Shown here one piece after another: positions 26,086 to 38,530 of a DNA stretch of 64,000 nt (position 1 is its first letter; every line of letters begins with the position of its first letter). The stretch comes from Trichobilharzia regenti. Taxonomy: Eukaryota > Platyhelminthes > Trematoda > Strigeidida > Schistosomatidae. A program made the translations under genes and the position numbers. The stretch is from positions 164,733,509 to 164,797,508 of the forward strand of contig OX235262.1 of the NCBI GenBank assembly GCA_944472135.2, given 5' to 3'. The notes under the pieces are model-generated. The model was not told where the DNA came from and did no database searches. It saw only the letters and a program-made list of their open reading frames with translations.

Positions 26086-26308
26086 TTTACGTCTCCAGTG
26101 AAACATAGGGCTTCAAGCTAAAGCTTAGAAGTTTCAGTCGCAATGGTGTTTATTTTTACCAGGTCAGGCTGTTAGCCTCACGCCCAAGCTTCCCTCTTGA
26201 CCGGTGTCATTACCGGTTTAGTGAGGTAAAGAAGTTCACCGGCGGGGGATCGAATCCTGGGCCACATGCGTGGTTGACGAGCATTCTACCTCTGTGCCAC
26301 CATCAAGC
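26086..26308 (-). mobile_element. SINE-1 copy
   Basis: Complement: GTGAAACATAGGGCTTCAAG tail, GTTAGCCTCACGCCC body, GGATCGAATCCTGGGCC B box and GTGCCACCATCAAG head. Confidence 0.8.
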
Positions 26309-26752
26309 ACATTACTGTTCACTGATTGGATGGAAATTAGCTAAAATAATTCTCTCTAAGTCTTCCACTTCCCGAAAATATTTGCTAATAAATATCATCT
26401 CTATGTTTAGAATGAGTTAGGTGAGTAACTTCAGTCATAACTTCTCCAAAGAAGTTTGGGAAGCTTCTCTCGGATAGGCTCACTAATATCAGTATTAATA
26501 TAATTCAGATATTAAGCTGTGAATTTCAGTTATTTGAAAGTTAAACTTTTGTCATCAATCACTATAAATTGGAAGCTGTGATTGAGGGAATTCCAATTTA
26601 TTTAGTAAATAACAACATGCTCATCTGATAACCTAAAGGTTTTGGGATCTACTCGTTATAAGTTCTCATGATTGTACTACCAAAAGATCTTAAACGGAGG
26701 ACAAAGGATTTTTGTCTGTGGAGAAAATTTCCCTTCAAGTCACTACAAACTT

Positions 26753-26784
<32 letters not shown>

Positions 26785-27115
26785 TGCAGAAAAATGTCCA
26801 TTAAATACCTTCAGAATAATAACCGGGAGAATTCCAGTGTAATATGGAATAGTTTGATTAGAAAAATGTTTTGTTAATGTGTCTAATTCTTAACAGAAAG
26901 GAAAAGATTTCAGAAAAATGTGATATCCAAACAAATATCACTTACATAAGAGGATACATCATTTTAGAAACTGCGGAAAGATGTGTCAGTAGACAAACAT
27001 TAATGACAGTTTCATTTACATGAAGTATAATTTCCGGCTTAGATTCAACCAGGATAAGTTAGATAATAAGCAGGTGTCATAACATGAGACTAGTAACGCC
27101 TGTAAATTGTAAATC
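26309..27115. other. Intergenic, no gene recognised
   Basis: Contains a short TA tract near 26755-26780; nothing else supported. Confidence 0.5.
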
Positions 27116-27345
27116 TGATTTATGGTATCACCAGTCCACCGAAGTAGCTGGCCAGAGATTTGGTGGTTTGGACAAATTCAGCTCTCTGGGCTGAGTCAAA
27201 CCTGGCACACCGCTGATGATGTCAGCTCCAAACGAGCGAAGCAGCCGCCTAGTGTTTACGTCACTTCGACGTTCTGTCTAGCAAACACTACTGGTTGATA
27301 TCAGCGGCATACAACTACTTATCTCAGCCAATCAGTAGTATGTTT
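27116..27345 (+). repeat. Family-5 repeat copy
   Basis: CCGCTGATGATGTCAGC, CTCCAAACGAGCGAAGC and CTACTGGTTGATATCAG. Confidence 0.5.
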
Positions 27346-27699
27346 TTTTATCTCTTTAATTTGTTGAATCATTTAAACGAATCATTTTCATCTTTTTGAA
27401 ATCACATGTTCAGTATATTGTTTCACAGTACAAGAAGCACAAATTCAGTGATTTGTTTTCAGTACGACAAAACTAGAACAAGAATAAATATACAGGTGTG
27501 TAATATATTTGAGGTGACAGATGCCAGAGAATCTGGAAAGATTAATAATATAAAGGTGTAACAACAGTGATTATTGTCAACCTTGAAGTCACCTCTATTC
27601 ATTGTGCTGTATATACTCATATATTCATAAATCACCTAAGCTGCATGGGACTTTTGAGTCATTATTATTAGTAGTAGTAGTACGTCTATTGTTCAGCTG

Positions 27700-27880
27700 T
27701 AGAATGCTGGCCGACCACACCTCACATGGTCCGGAGTTCGATCTCCAGTCAACACACTCCCAAACCTCCTAAAGCAGGTTGTAAGCCTGTTAAAGAGGGA
27801 GAACTTGGTGTGAGTTTTCACAACCCCACCTCACAGAAATTATACTACTGTTACTGAAACTTCAAAGCTTAAGCTTGTAG
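27700..27880 (+). mobile_element. SINE-1 copy, diverged
   Basis: GGTCCGGAGTTCGATCTCC, GTTAAAGAGGGAGAAC and TACTGAAACTTCAAAGC. Confidence 0.6.
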
Positions 27881-28200
27881 CTCACAATCTCTCATCTCCT
27901 CCATCTCACTCTTGTACGGAGGACCCACTCGTTGATTTCCATCGGGATTCCACTCGAGAGCCTGGTACGCAATGTCCATCCATCTCTATTTTCTTCCACA
28001 TACTTAATGAGCGATCTGTTCTTGGTTGGTTTGTTCATACAGTTTCTTCAGTATGAAGCGAAGGCAGCTGTTGATGAAAGTTTGCAACCTGTTGTAAATC
28101 CTTTTCATGAGATAACCTCCAGGTTTCTGACCCGCATAGAAGGATTGACTTGACATTGGTATTGAAAATCCAAATCTTGTTCCTTATCTTGAGTGCAGAA
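27881..28200 (-). mobile_element. RTE retrotransposon 3' fragment
   Basis: Complement of the RTE 3' end: CTCATCTCCTCCATCTCACTC, GGGATTCCACTCGAGAG and GAAGGCAGCTGTTGATGAAAG match the copies at 17816 and 24835. Confidence 0.65.
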
Positions 28201-28275
28201 GATTTCTGCGCAAAGGAATAAGATAATAATAATTATTATTATTACGAAGAGAAAATAATTTTCAAGTATTGGTTT

Positions 28276-28497
28276 TGTATGCGTCGGTGCCATAGCGGTT
28301 AGAACGTTCGCCGACCATCCACATGGTCCGGGGTTCGATCCCCGGCCACAGACGCAATCCTTCACCTCACCAAGCCAGAAATAATGCTGTTAAAGAGGAA
28401 AGGTTGGGGATGAGGCTGTAAAAGTAAATACTGCTACAGAAACTTCAAGCCAATAGCTTGAAGCCCTATGTTCCACTGTGGAACGTGAAGGAAAAAA
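28276..28497 (+). mobile_element. SINE-1 copy
   Basis: TGCGTCGGTGCCATAGCGG, GGTCCGGGGTTCGATCCCC; a short deletion removes part of the CTAGCAACCCCATCC segment; the tail is GTGGAACGTGAAGG. Confidence 0.85.
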
Positions 28498-28650
28498 ATG
28501 CACCCACCTGGGTGCGTACCGACGAAGAGTCCAAAACTAGGATGAATCAGCTGTCCAATACTCCCTCCAAGTTTTCCAATGGTTCTCTAACTGATGTCTA
28601 TTCATGATGAAACCCTCTAACCAATCGAAAAAATTCATAGATCAAAAATT
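28498..28650 (+). mobile_element. SINE-3 fragment
   Basis: GACGAAGAGTCCAAAACTAGG and GGTTCTCTAACTGATGTC, joined directly to the SINE-1 tail. Confidence 0.55.
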
Positions 28651-29945
28651 GTTAGTGTCACCCTTTTTTTCTGTGATTGCTATTGCGTCACACTGTTAAA
28701 GTTAACCATCATAACTCCAACAGTAATAACAATAATCATAACAATAATAATCCTTATTAGTATATTAACAATCATATAATAACTATAATAATAATTTATA
28801 TTATTGAAAATAGAAATCCACTCATCATCCTAAGAGATCTTTACAGTAATATATTTCAAGATGATTTCACACCTAAATTAGTAAATAAATAAATAAACTG
28901 AAGGAATGATTATCACTCGACATACATGCACACACATCCACAGGTATTTTGCACAAGCATATAGAAGCAATGAACACTTCATACCTGAAGGTTCATTACT
29001 CCTAGCTAAGACAAGTCGTATTGTTCCCCTCCATTTCATTTTGATTTTTACACAAAATATTATAACTGTTATTCTAATTTAACAAGAAAGAACTTCTCCA
29101 TGCAATAATGTAATATATCAATTTCATATTAATTTTTAAGATTAATTCTCGAGTTGTTTAATAAGAATATTTTGATTTCATTATGACAAGGCTTAATTTT
29201 AATCAAATTTATATTTCAAATGTCAAGGGTGCTTGAATCAATGATTATGAAAAAAAAAGCAAAAACACAACACATAACTTCATGATGACCTTCATTTGAA
29301 ATTAAATTGAAATAAATTAAATAACCATTAAAAGTGAGGGATTTTCGAATAGCTTGGCTGGTTCTGTCATGACTGTATATTCATAATCTTATTATTGATC
29401 CAACAAAACATGATCACATCCGATGGGGAATTCAAATAACTTAGATATACAACATAATTAATTGTAATCCGAAATTTCTTTCAGTGTAGATCTCATCACG
29501 AATCAACATTACTTAGAGAATCAATGAGTAACTAGACAAGTGTCAACGACGCTCATTCATAATCCTGTTAGGGTTCCAGTCCAGAACCTGGAGGTTAGAA
29601 GACGAGCCTTTTGAACATTCACTTATTGCGCGCTCCTCAATTTTCATTGGTCCCTTAATCTAAACTAGTTAGCGATGAAGTAGCCATTGACAGTAATCAA
29701 AATCCCAAGAAAACGCAAAATACGAAATTTTTAATAACAGTGACAAGTATTCATTCTAATTCTCAAACTGGTTGACTGCACAAGGCTTCTCTATTTCTAT
29801 CGGAAAATTCTTAGCGACATGTTGAAACGTTTAAAAAAAAATGTGCCTGATTATACTTAGAGATTCTTAGACATAATTGTACAGGTTAAAACAGTATGAA
29901 ATGGGGGTAAACACAATACATTTAAGTGAATAGAAAATTTAAGTA
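28651..29945. other. Intergenic, no gene recognised
   Basis: Very AT-rich with ATA/AAT tracts. A weak SINE-3 remnant may lie near 29480-29600. Confidence 0.5.
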
Positions 29946-29954
29946 GCTCAAAGA

Positions 29955-30372
29955 TTCAAGCAGTGCGCCATACACCTCGTATAAACAAATCTAGTCCTTA
30001 CAAACCAACTATAGAAAATTAACCTGATTCTCTCTAGTGACCTGATACAGGACAGAGTTTCCTGGAGTTCTAGTGAGATGTCGTTGCCAGTGAGGTTTAT
30101 CCAGTCAAGTGTGAGAATGAATGTTCTACCGATGACATTGGTTGGTGGTCGTGCTAAACTCACGAATTGATAGAAGTTAGAATTCATGGGTTGGCCATTG
30201 AATCGGGTCTCAGTGACTGAATGGTATACGAGCCAGCTTGACTTGTAACCGAAAGGTCCTGAGTTCGAACCCCTGTAGTGTGTGCGTACTTTCGACAAGT
30301 CCCGAACTAGGACGAAACAGTACTCCGCGGTTTTCAATGGTTCTCTAACTGATATCAATCGCTGATTAACTC
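29955..30372 (+). mobile_element. SINE-3 copy, nearly complete
   Basis: AAATCTAGTCCTTACAAACC at the start, CAGTGACTGAATGGTATACG (A-box-like), GGTCCTGAGTTCGAACCCC (B-box-like) and CTAACTGATATCAATCGCTG at the end. The best reference copy of the family here. Confidence 0.7.
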
Positions 30373-31235
30373 GTACAAAATATTCTATTTACCCAATAAG
30401 TGGTAGTAATTCAAATAGCTAAATATTTACTCTATATGACTTCAGACTTTAGTTCCGAGTAGTCCATATAATGAAGTATAAGTATTTATTTCCCATTATG
30501 GAATTTAAATCATTAGGTGAATATTGTGAATCAGAAATCTCGTATAGAAGTATACACAACTCGCACCAGTGGATGTCGTTTCACATTAGCTGCTTCATAG
30601 AACCAGTCTCACATGTATAGATATATACATTGCACAACACAGGTACTAACTAGTCTCCCTTCATTTCAGATAATAGATAAATCAATCCATACAACTAGGT
30701 CGCTATCGACGTACAAATAAGGACGAGAACAGCTGCAAAACTATTATTATTATTATTTTACTATTTTTTTTCAACTGTGTACTGCTGATTCCTCTATAAA
30801 AAAAAAAACATTTCTTATATCCTGTGTTCCCTTGTGTTCCCGTGCATTATTTATCCCATACATATATATTAGCTATGAAGCGTGAGATAATCAACAGGTG
30901 TATCTTCCTGTTAAATGGATGCATGTATGCATTGAGTGTATGAGTGTAGAGTTTTTTTTTCTTGAAAACACATATGTTTCTGAACCACAGAGTTTTTTAA
31001 GTTCTTTGGGTCTATGCATACATATTTTTCTCTTTCATTTTCGCCCTCCTCCTCATCATTAGTAGAACTTTTGTCTTATATTGGATTGGATTGGATTGGA
31101 TACTATTATCTGAAGCAAGGGATTTTTCTGTTCTACTTAGTAGTGTAGACTGTTATTGTTATGTGTGAATTAGGTGAAAGGATAGAAGCTGGGCAACCGG
31201 TGGTCATTTATCTATAGAATTGTATAATTACACTA
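30373..31235. other. Intergenic, simple repeats only
   Basis: Short GGATT repeats near 31082-31100; no gene recognised. Confidence 0.5.
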
Positions 31236-31237
31236 AG

Positions 31238-31476
31238 CGGTTTTTTCCCTTCACGTTCTCAGTGGAACATAGGGCGCCTTCAAGCTGTGGCTTAAAGTTT
31301 CTGTAGCAGTGTTTTGGTTGTGCAGGATGGGGTTGCTAGCCTCATGCCCAACCTTTCCTATTTACCAGCATTATTTCTGGTTTAGCGAGGTAAAGGAGTG
31401 TGTCGGTGGCCGGGGGTCGAACCCCAGACCATGTGAATGGTCGGCGAGCTCCCTAACCGCTGTGCTACCGACGCAC
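31238..31476 (-). mobile_element. SINE-1 copy, near full length
   Basis: Complement: CACGTTCTCAGTGGAACATA tail, GGGGTTGCTAGCCTCATGCC body, GGGGTCGAACCCCAGACC B box. Confidence 0.85.
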
Positions 31477-31764
31477 ACACCAAGTATTAAAAAAATTGTA
31501 TTTTGTGTCAGGTGTTTAACCGTTCACTAACTTTAATACATAGGATAATAAGGACTACTTTTGTGTAACTCAAGAATATAAATATGAATATATACATTTA
31601 GATGGTTGGACACATGTAGACTATATTCACAGAAAACGAAAGGCAGATTAGTAATAATAATAATGTGATATTTCTCACAAAGAACAACTGTAAGCTTCCC
31701 TGCCTTGTTCCTAAGTATGTAATCAAAAAATGCACTGTATTTATTCGTGCAAACTGAAATATTT

Positions 31765-32030
31765 ATTTGATGATGTTAGGTGGTTGGAGGCAATCGGCCA
31801 AAGGAAGCCTCGCTTGACCTATGTTTTATGCTAATTGGCACTCACAAGTCAGCCAGCAAGGCGTATCTGCAAACTTAAAGGAAGTCATGTCCTTTCTGAG
31901 ATTCGAACCTACATTGCAAACCTGACTGATAGAAATCAGTCTGCACCAAAGTAACGACTAGACACATAACACTAGTTACTAGTGTCCAATCAAAGAATCC
32001 AAATATAGTCAGTCCCACAGGAGGTCAATC
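31765..32030 (-). mobile_element. SINE-4 copy, left arm of inverted pair
   Basis: GGTGGTTGGAGGCAATCGGCC, CACTCACAAGTCAGCCAGC and GAGATTCGAACC read as the complement of the copy that follows. Confidence 0.7.
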
Positions 32031-32350
32031 TTGAGCCCGAATAGCTCAGTGGTAATATATCTGACCACAGCACTGGGTGAAGCGTGTTCGAATCTCAGAA
32101 GGGACATGAGTTCCTTTGAGGTTGCAGATACGCCTTGCTGGCTGACTTGTGAGTGCCAACTAGCATGAAACCTAGATCAAGCGAGGCTTCCTGCTGACTG
32201 CCTCCAACCATCTAATATCATCAAATCAATGTACACCGTGATGGCGAGCTACCTTTAATGTTGGCCACATTGCAAACCTGACTGGTAGAATTTAGTCTGC
32301 TCCAAAGAAAAGACTAGACACATCGCACTAGTTACTAGTGTTCAATCAAA
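32031..32350 (+). mobile_element. SINE-4 copy, right arm of inverted pair
   Basis: CCCGAATAGCTCAGTGGTAA (A box), GTGTTCGAATCTCAGAAGGG (B box), GCCTTGCTGGCTGACTTGTG and CATCTAATATCATCAAATC. The head is clearly tRNA-like. Confidence 0.75.
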
Positions 32351-32619
32351 GTATGAAATATTTATCCAGTTTTTTTTCTTGAGATATAATCAACCACAAC
32401 TCCCATAATGAATTCTGTCAATAGTATCAAATAAAAGACAGAGAGAAACCTGGATGTGATTAACCTCATAATAATTGTGTGATTTATTTCCCAGCTTTTT
32501 CATAGTATAATCATGGGCCTGACAACTTCGGTTTTTTTCTAAAGAAAACTTTTTTTCATAATAGGTTAATACAAGTTAACTAATCTACGCATGTCCGAAT
32601 GTAACTAGTTGTTTTATGA

Positions 32620-33520
32620 ATGAATACTATCCAAAAGGTAACCGATTAAGTAGCGTTATAACTTTATCAACCTCATTCAGCAGTTTTATAGCAATACCAT
32701 GTGTCAAGTGATTCACAATGGAAAACTCAGCGATGCCTTTGAAGTAAAAACTTAGGTAAGACAAGACTGTCATCACCGATGATATTTCTAGTTGTGGTGA
32801 ACTGGATAATGTGGAACACCACGCCAAAGGATCCAGAAAACAGGAATATGTTGGACCGATAAGAAGACTATAGAAGATCTGGGCTTTGAGGATGATTAAT
32901 GTTTGATGTCATACATATTTGAACCTCTACAGGCGAAAATCAATAAGCTGATTGAAAAAGTAGCCAGTGAAGACAGAACTTTGGGTGAACATAGAAAAGA
33001 CGGAAACGTTGAAAATAACTAACCAACAGCAACAAGAACCAATCACTATCAACTAGAGGGATTTGAGGAGGTCACTTCCTTCACTTATCAACTCCAGGAG
33101 GTAACAGGGATATCAAAAACAGAATCGGAAAGTTAAGAGAGACTTTCATCACTATGAAATCAGTTTAGAAATTATCTGCGGAAAAAACACTGGGGTTTTC
33201 AACACCAATGTTAACTCAGTGTTTCCGTGTGGTTTAGAAGCTTGCACTCAGCGTCGCAGAAATCATTTCCAACAGGCTGCAAACTTTTATCAACAGCTAC
33301 CTTCTCTCCAGGTAGCTAGCCAGAAAGAATCAGCAAAAAGAGACTTTAGGAACGCGGAGGCGATTGTGTGACGAGGAGGAGGAGGAGGAAGTGACAGCCT
33401 ATCGGAAATCGTGAGACTATATGAAGAGGAATGCAGAGAACAGGACAAAGTGATGTGCTGATGTTTAAGTCATATGTTCCACTGGGAACCCAAGGGAATA
33501 GTGATAATAACAACAATAAA
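32620..33520 (+). mobile_element. RTE retrotransposon, degraded RT and C-terminus
   Basis: The plus strand near 32703 reads CQVIHNGKLSDAFEVKT, matching CQVIHNGRLSEAFGVNTGVR in the copy at 38055-38645. The end is TTCCACTGGGAACCCAAGGG with an AATA-type tail. Many stops. Confidence 0.75.
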
Positions 33521-33879
33521 TATTACAAAACTAGTTAAGATCGACAATGCAGATAAAAATTGATAAAATCACATCGAATTAAAAATCTGCAAATACTTAA
33601 TACAATCACTGAACTCATTAATGTCATTCCTCAGAAACGCTGACAACAGATGAGTTTCATTAGTTTTGGAAATTTTATTTTAAGCGTTGAGTCTTAAGTT
33701 CAAGTTCAAGTCTTTCTCCATTTTCTCCCGGCTTGAAAGAAATATTGTGCCATTAGATCGTGTGTCATACAGCCTAGGAAACAAGGTATTAACTTGCTGA
33801 GGTGCATTATGTTTTTAGAAGATAAGTTGTTGGCTAAGCTGGTTGGTCTCCTAATGCGTCCATAGACATCAGAGTGTTA

Positions 33880-34420
33880 ACTGGCATATATAAGGATAAC
33901 TAAAAATAACAAAGTAATTAGTTCAGCGAATAGGCTGTTTTCAGTGAATTCGTTTCCCCTTTTTAGCTGTATAATCGCATTTATATACCTTTTATTTTTT
34001 ACATGAAAGAGGGTAATAACGTTCCGTACAAATAGCGAAGCCAGAGAGAGCTCTGTGTGCAAAGAAAATTATTCGATCACTTCTATTATCATGATAAAAA
34101 TCTCATTGATTCCTACTGACTTGATTTTGTTTGGTTTTGTTTCTCTAACTCCTTATAACTCTTGTATTTCCCCAGTATTCTTACATAATTCCATATTTCC
34201 CTTCATTTCACTGTGCATCCTGACTGCTACTCATTCTTCAAACTGTTCATCTTATTACGTAACCCTCTTGTGTATTGACTAATATTAACAACTATGACTA
34301 TGGCAACTCATCATTTATGTTACTACTCTCCTTCCTGAAGAAAATTGAATAAATGCAACTGTACAGCTAAAGTGTAAAATGAATCCGCCGAAAACGACCT
34401 CTTCACTGAACCATTTTTTT
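33880..34420. repeat. Possible Penelope-associated untranslated region
   Basis: TTCAGTGAATTCGTTTCCCC, TTAGCTGTATAATCGCA and CCGAAAACGACC resemble 59685-59745 and 60560-60575. No coding part is attached, so assignment is tentative. Confidence 0.3.
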
Positions 34421-34617
34421 TAGTTTTTTCATCAATGCCTGAATGAGGGTTATTCATGATTCAGAAAGTAACTAGAAATAAACTTTTTGATACCAACATC
34501 TACTGAAAATGAAAATCAATAATTTGTTTGTAAAATCTTCTAGTTCAGCTTTGGTCGTATTGTTATGATTATTATTTTGTCAACTTACTAACAATTGCCT
34601 ACTCATGGGGAATTTTG

Positions 34618-34832
34618 TCTTATTCCTTTACGTCCTCAGTGGAACATAGGGCTTCACGCTAGAGCTCTGAAGTTTCGGCAGTGGAGTAGGATTCCTAGCC
34701 TCATGCCCAACCTTTCCTCTTTACCAGTCTTATTACTCGAAGCGAGGGAAAGGAGTGCACTGGTCGCAGATCGAACGTCGGACCACCTTTGTGGTTGGCG
34801 AGCATTCTACCGCTGTGCTTCTAACGTATACT
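34618..34832 (-). mobile_element. SINE-1 copy
   Basis: Complement: CAGTGGAACATAGGGCTTC tail, CCTAGCCTCATGCCCAACC body, GATCGAACGTCGGACC B box. Confidence 0.8.
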
Positions 34833-35037
34833 CATGGGGAGTGAGTGACTCAAACTAAAAGGAGCATTTGGATAGTTTTATGGGTAAAAAAGTCTCAGGA
34901 AGTGGTTTGAGAAATCTGAATTTTGAGGTAAAAGGTTTCAAATATGAAGACAGTTATTGTCTTTTGCTTTTATCTACACTCATCAGTGATGATGATGATG
35001 AAGTTATTGCCGACTTTTACTTTTCCTTTTTGTCTAG
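34833..35037 (+). other. Intron sequence upstream of homeodomain exon
   Basis: Holds a GATGAT run and a pyrimidine-rich tract (CTTTTACTTTTCCTTTTTG) before the 35037 acceptor. Confidence 0.5.
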
Positions 35038-35285
35038 CATCCATATCCAACAGAAGATGAAAAACGACAGATTGCGAGTCAAACAAATTTGACCTTGTTA
35101 CAAGTAAATAATTGGTTCATCAATGCTAGACGACGTATTCTACAGCCGATGCTTGATTCTTCAAATTTTGTACCACTTGGAAATAATTGTAACAGTGTTG
35201 ATGGATCATCTGATAGAATGTCAGGCTCGATTGGTTCAAGTGAAACACATGTTATTAGTAAAAAGAAAAAAGCTGCAACAAGCAG
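35038..35285 (+). CDS. PKNOX: TALE homeobox protein, PKNOX/PREP type: homeodomain exon
   Basis: Encodes the third-helix half of a TALE homeodomain, a sequence-specific nuclear DNA-binding domain; PREP/PKNOX proteins partner PBX factors. The exon opens [17 protein letters not shown] and runs into [20 protein letters not shown]. The recognition helix has W48, F49, N51 and R53 plus Ile at position 50, the TALE hallmark. The LTLLQ and ILQPMLDSS segments match PKNOX/PREP better than MEIS, which has IVQPMIDQS. The acceptor is a pyrimidine-rich tract ending TCTAG at 35037; the donor GTAAGC begins at 35286 in phase 2. A basic KKKKAATSR tail follows. Family knowledge puts the N-terminal homeodomain helices and the MEIS/PREP N-terminal domain in upstream exons; I did not find these in the window. 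Family assignment is firm, the orthologue name less so. Confidence 0.9.
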
Positions 35286-35829
35286 GTAAGCAATTTAACA
35301 GTACTTTATTTGTGTAATTAGAAATAAGGATTCATTTTCGCTCCTGTAATGAAGTGAGTTATATTGTAAACAATATTGAACAAGTTGTTGAAGTAGTCAA
35401 AATTGATTTTTACGAAACAACGACAGATATTAGTCTACTTATGACTACTCTTAAGTTGGTTATTCCCCTTAATAATATCTCGTTTATTCTGTCTATTTCC
35501 GTATATTACCAAGGAATTGGAAGTAATTCTTTGTATACAGAAATAAGTTTTGATAACCTGGAAGAGTGGGATTTTGTGTGGTAAGAAATCTCAGCTATTG
35601 GTGAAGTCATTGGTGTTATTCCGTCAAGGAACACCATTAGTGTTTCCCTTTGCAACTTTCTAATTATATTCAACATTAACTACAAGGTGTTTTACTACCA
35701 TGATGGCTATTTACTTGAACTGTATTCAAGGATCCTTTTTTTCTGATTATATTGATTGAAATGAACGATTTATGAGGTTTTATTTCAATGAGAATAATAT
35801 GGACAGTAAATCCTAGTGTTGTAACGGTA

Positions 35830-35995
35830 GGATATACGAGTTGTTTCACAAGCATCGTTCATTTCTTCTCTTCGCCATGGAATCCATTTGCCTGTTATTT
35901 AATGTTCTTAATGCAGGTGATATACATATTTATATCTGTATTTATATACTACTTATAAATCTTGTCAGTAGCATATGGCACATTTTATTCTACTA
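35830..35995. repeat. Family-6 repeat copy
   Basis: CACAAGCATCGTTCATTTC, TGATATACATATTTATATC and CTTGTCAGTAGCATATGGC match 15640-15770. Confidence 0.5.
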
Positions 35996-37139
35996 TGAAT
36001 TTCTTAACTATTGTTAACTAATAATAAATTAGGATTTTAAGGTCACTAAGGGAGGAGTGAAGTTACTGGACTAGTAACATTCGGTTTTCTTCAAATTTAT
36101 GATTTGTACACCAGATTTTAGGACATATTTTATTGAAAATTCCATGAAGTGACTAGGAAAATGAAGTGAATTTATCTAGTCTTCAAGAGATTTTAAACGC
36201 TTTACTTAAGTGTTGGGTGATGGCAAGATGCCATTCTTGACTAACGTCTCTTGATTGTTGTTATTTCACTAAGGCATTTTCACAATGATTTTAGAATCAT
36301 TAAGTTCGTAAGTCATAAAAGTTCAACACAGAGGTATTCAGACAGCTATTCGTTCCCTGTACAACTAACTGAATTATGTAGTTGAATCAGTCGTCGAATT
36401 TTAAGTGGCATAGCTTTCTGGCACAAACATTTTTTTCAGAGTGCAACAATCAAGGGTCTACATACTTTACTTAAAAAAATATAGAAATTACAGCTCAGCT
36501 GGAAGAACTGATCTATAAGTCTGACCCGTATTTTCTACTAGTTAACATTCATCAACAAGGTATCTGCACATGTGTTACAGGAGGTTTGTGTTCCTTCTGA
36601 GGCATTGACTTGTGCCGATGAATTCCCTGTAGAATTGGATTAGGCTCATGGGCTGAATGATAGTCGATTGGTAAAATAGCTATTTAATTTTAAATATTGA
36701 TCGAAATTATTCAATCGACGATGCATTGTTATCACTAGGCTACTCAATCCAGAAACAGTGAGAATTTCAGTGTACTTCGAGTACTGGAAGATGGGAGCTA
36801 ACCTCTAGGCAGTATATTATTTTAATATTGGTATTAATTCTCTTCAAATAAACATCGTAAAATATCAGCTTTTAAAACAATCGAGAATGAAGACATTACT
36901 TCTTAGATTACTAGTTTATTTTAGTAATTAAGTTATTAACTCACTTAAACCATGATACTTCGAAATCCGAGAATATGGTCACTAAATTTCTGACTCAGTG
37001 TATCACTAACATCCTTATACTACTAGACTTCAGTTGTCTAAGAGATTTGAAACACATACTTCCTTGTTTACTCACCTTACAGTTTACATCATGTTAAAAC
37101 GAACTTCTAGATAACATAACATGTAACAATTTATCATTA

Positions 37140-38530
37140 TTCCCTTGGGTTCCTAGTAGAACATAGGGATTCAATTGCACGTCTTCACTTGCCACTTCTG
37201 TCTTCTTCTGTAATTTTCGCCTGCATCCATGTTGGTCCATACTGTTTTAACTCCTCTTCACACCATCTCCTCCATGTCACCCTTGCACTGACATCCCACT
37301 CGTCGCTTGCTTCCCTTTAGGCCTGGTTCCACTCGACCAATGGGCTGGCGCGCGCGCGATGTCACCCAGCGGCGGCCTCCTCAGCGAGCGAGTATCCCAT
37401 CCATCTCAATCCACTTTCTCCTGTATATTTGTTGGACGATTGGTTTGTTCTTGTTTTGTTTGTTCCCATAGTGATTCTTGTTGGTGATTCTTTCCGCCCC
37501 TGCCATCTGATCTTCAATATAGAGCCAGCGAAGACAGTTATTGATTAAGGTCTGCAACGGGCTGTTGGAAATATTCTTCGTGACCCGTCAAGCTTCTGAT
37601 CCGTATAGAAGAACTGACTGACTTGATGTTGTTTGTATTGAAAATCCGACTGAATTTTGTTGTTGATGCTGGCAGAGTGACGAAGATTTCCAGATTGGTT
37701 TCAGGTTGATGAATGTGTTTCTCACTCGCCTTCCCGATTCTCGCTCGATTTGACATCCTCGTCTGTTCCGACTTCCTGTAGTTGAGACAATTCTTCCTAG
37801 ATAAGTGAATGAATGAAGTAACCTCTTTCAAATCCCTCCCGTTGATGGTGATTGGCGCTGGATGTTTCTGCTGTAGTTGTTGTTAGTTGGTTATTTTCAT
37901 CACCTCCGTCTTGCCTATGTTCACCTGCAGTTCTGTCTTCACTGTCTGCTTCTTCGACCAGTTTGTCGGTTTTCGCTTGTAAGTCTTCGATTTTGTGTGT
38001 GTGTGACATCAAACATAAATCATCCACACGCGAAATCCATGTCTTCTAGATTCTTCACGTGTGTCCAGGATATCTCTGTCCGGTTTCTCGTTTCCTACTC
38101 ACTGTCTGATGCATAATCCAGTCCACCACAATTAGGAATACCATTGGTGATAATAAGCACCCTTGTCTGACTCCTGTATTTACTCCAAACGCCTCGCTGA
38201 GTCTTCCGTTGTGGATCACTTGACATGTACCTTTGTCATACAGCTGTTGAATAAGGTCGAGTAGTTTCCAAATTACTTCGCGGTCAACGCTGTCTGTCTG
38301 TAAAGTTGAGGTAGAGGTTTGATTGCCATTCCATGCTTTGTTCTGTGATGATGATACGTAGTGTTGCAATTTGGTCAGAACATGATTTACCTTTCCTGAA
38401 TCCAGCTTGTTCTGGATGCGATTCAGGATTTTACTTGGCGTCGACAGGACCATGATTCCTCGCCAGTTCTTGCAGAGTCCTAAGTCGCCCTTCTTTGGTA
38501 GTTTCACGAGATGTAACAATTTAAGCCTTA
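37140..38530 (-). mobile_element. RTE retrotransposon with reverse-transcriptase coding
   Basis: A 1.4-kb minus-strand copy. The 3' end is at the left (CCTAGTAGAACATAGGG). Reverse transcriptase reads KKGDLGLCKNWRGIMVLSTP and GVRQGCLLSPMVFLIVVDWI, the fingers and palm motifs of RTE elements. A second frame supplies the C-terminus, so the coding region is broken. Unlike other sequence here it is fairly GC-rich near 37320-37400. Confidence 0.85.
38055..38525 (-). pseudogene. Reverse transcriptase fragment (RTE clade)
   Basis: Starts with VKLPKKGDLGLCKNWRGI, then NKAWNGNQTSTSTLQTDSVD and GVRQGCLLSPMVF. The catalytic DD box is not in this frame, and the endonuclease domain is missing. A dead fragment of a mobile element. 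Confidence 0.85.

Noticed and set aside
32031..32110. tRNA gene with GAATAGCTCAGTGGTAA
   Set aside because: It is the head of a repeated SINE-4 unit, with no complete acceptor stem.
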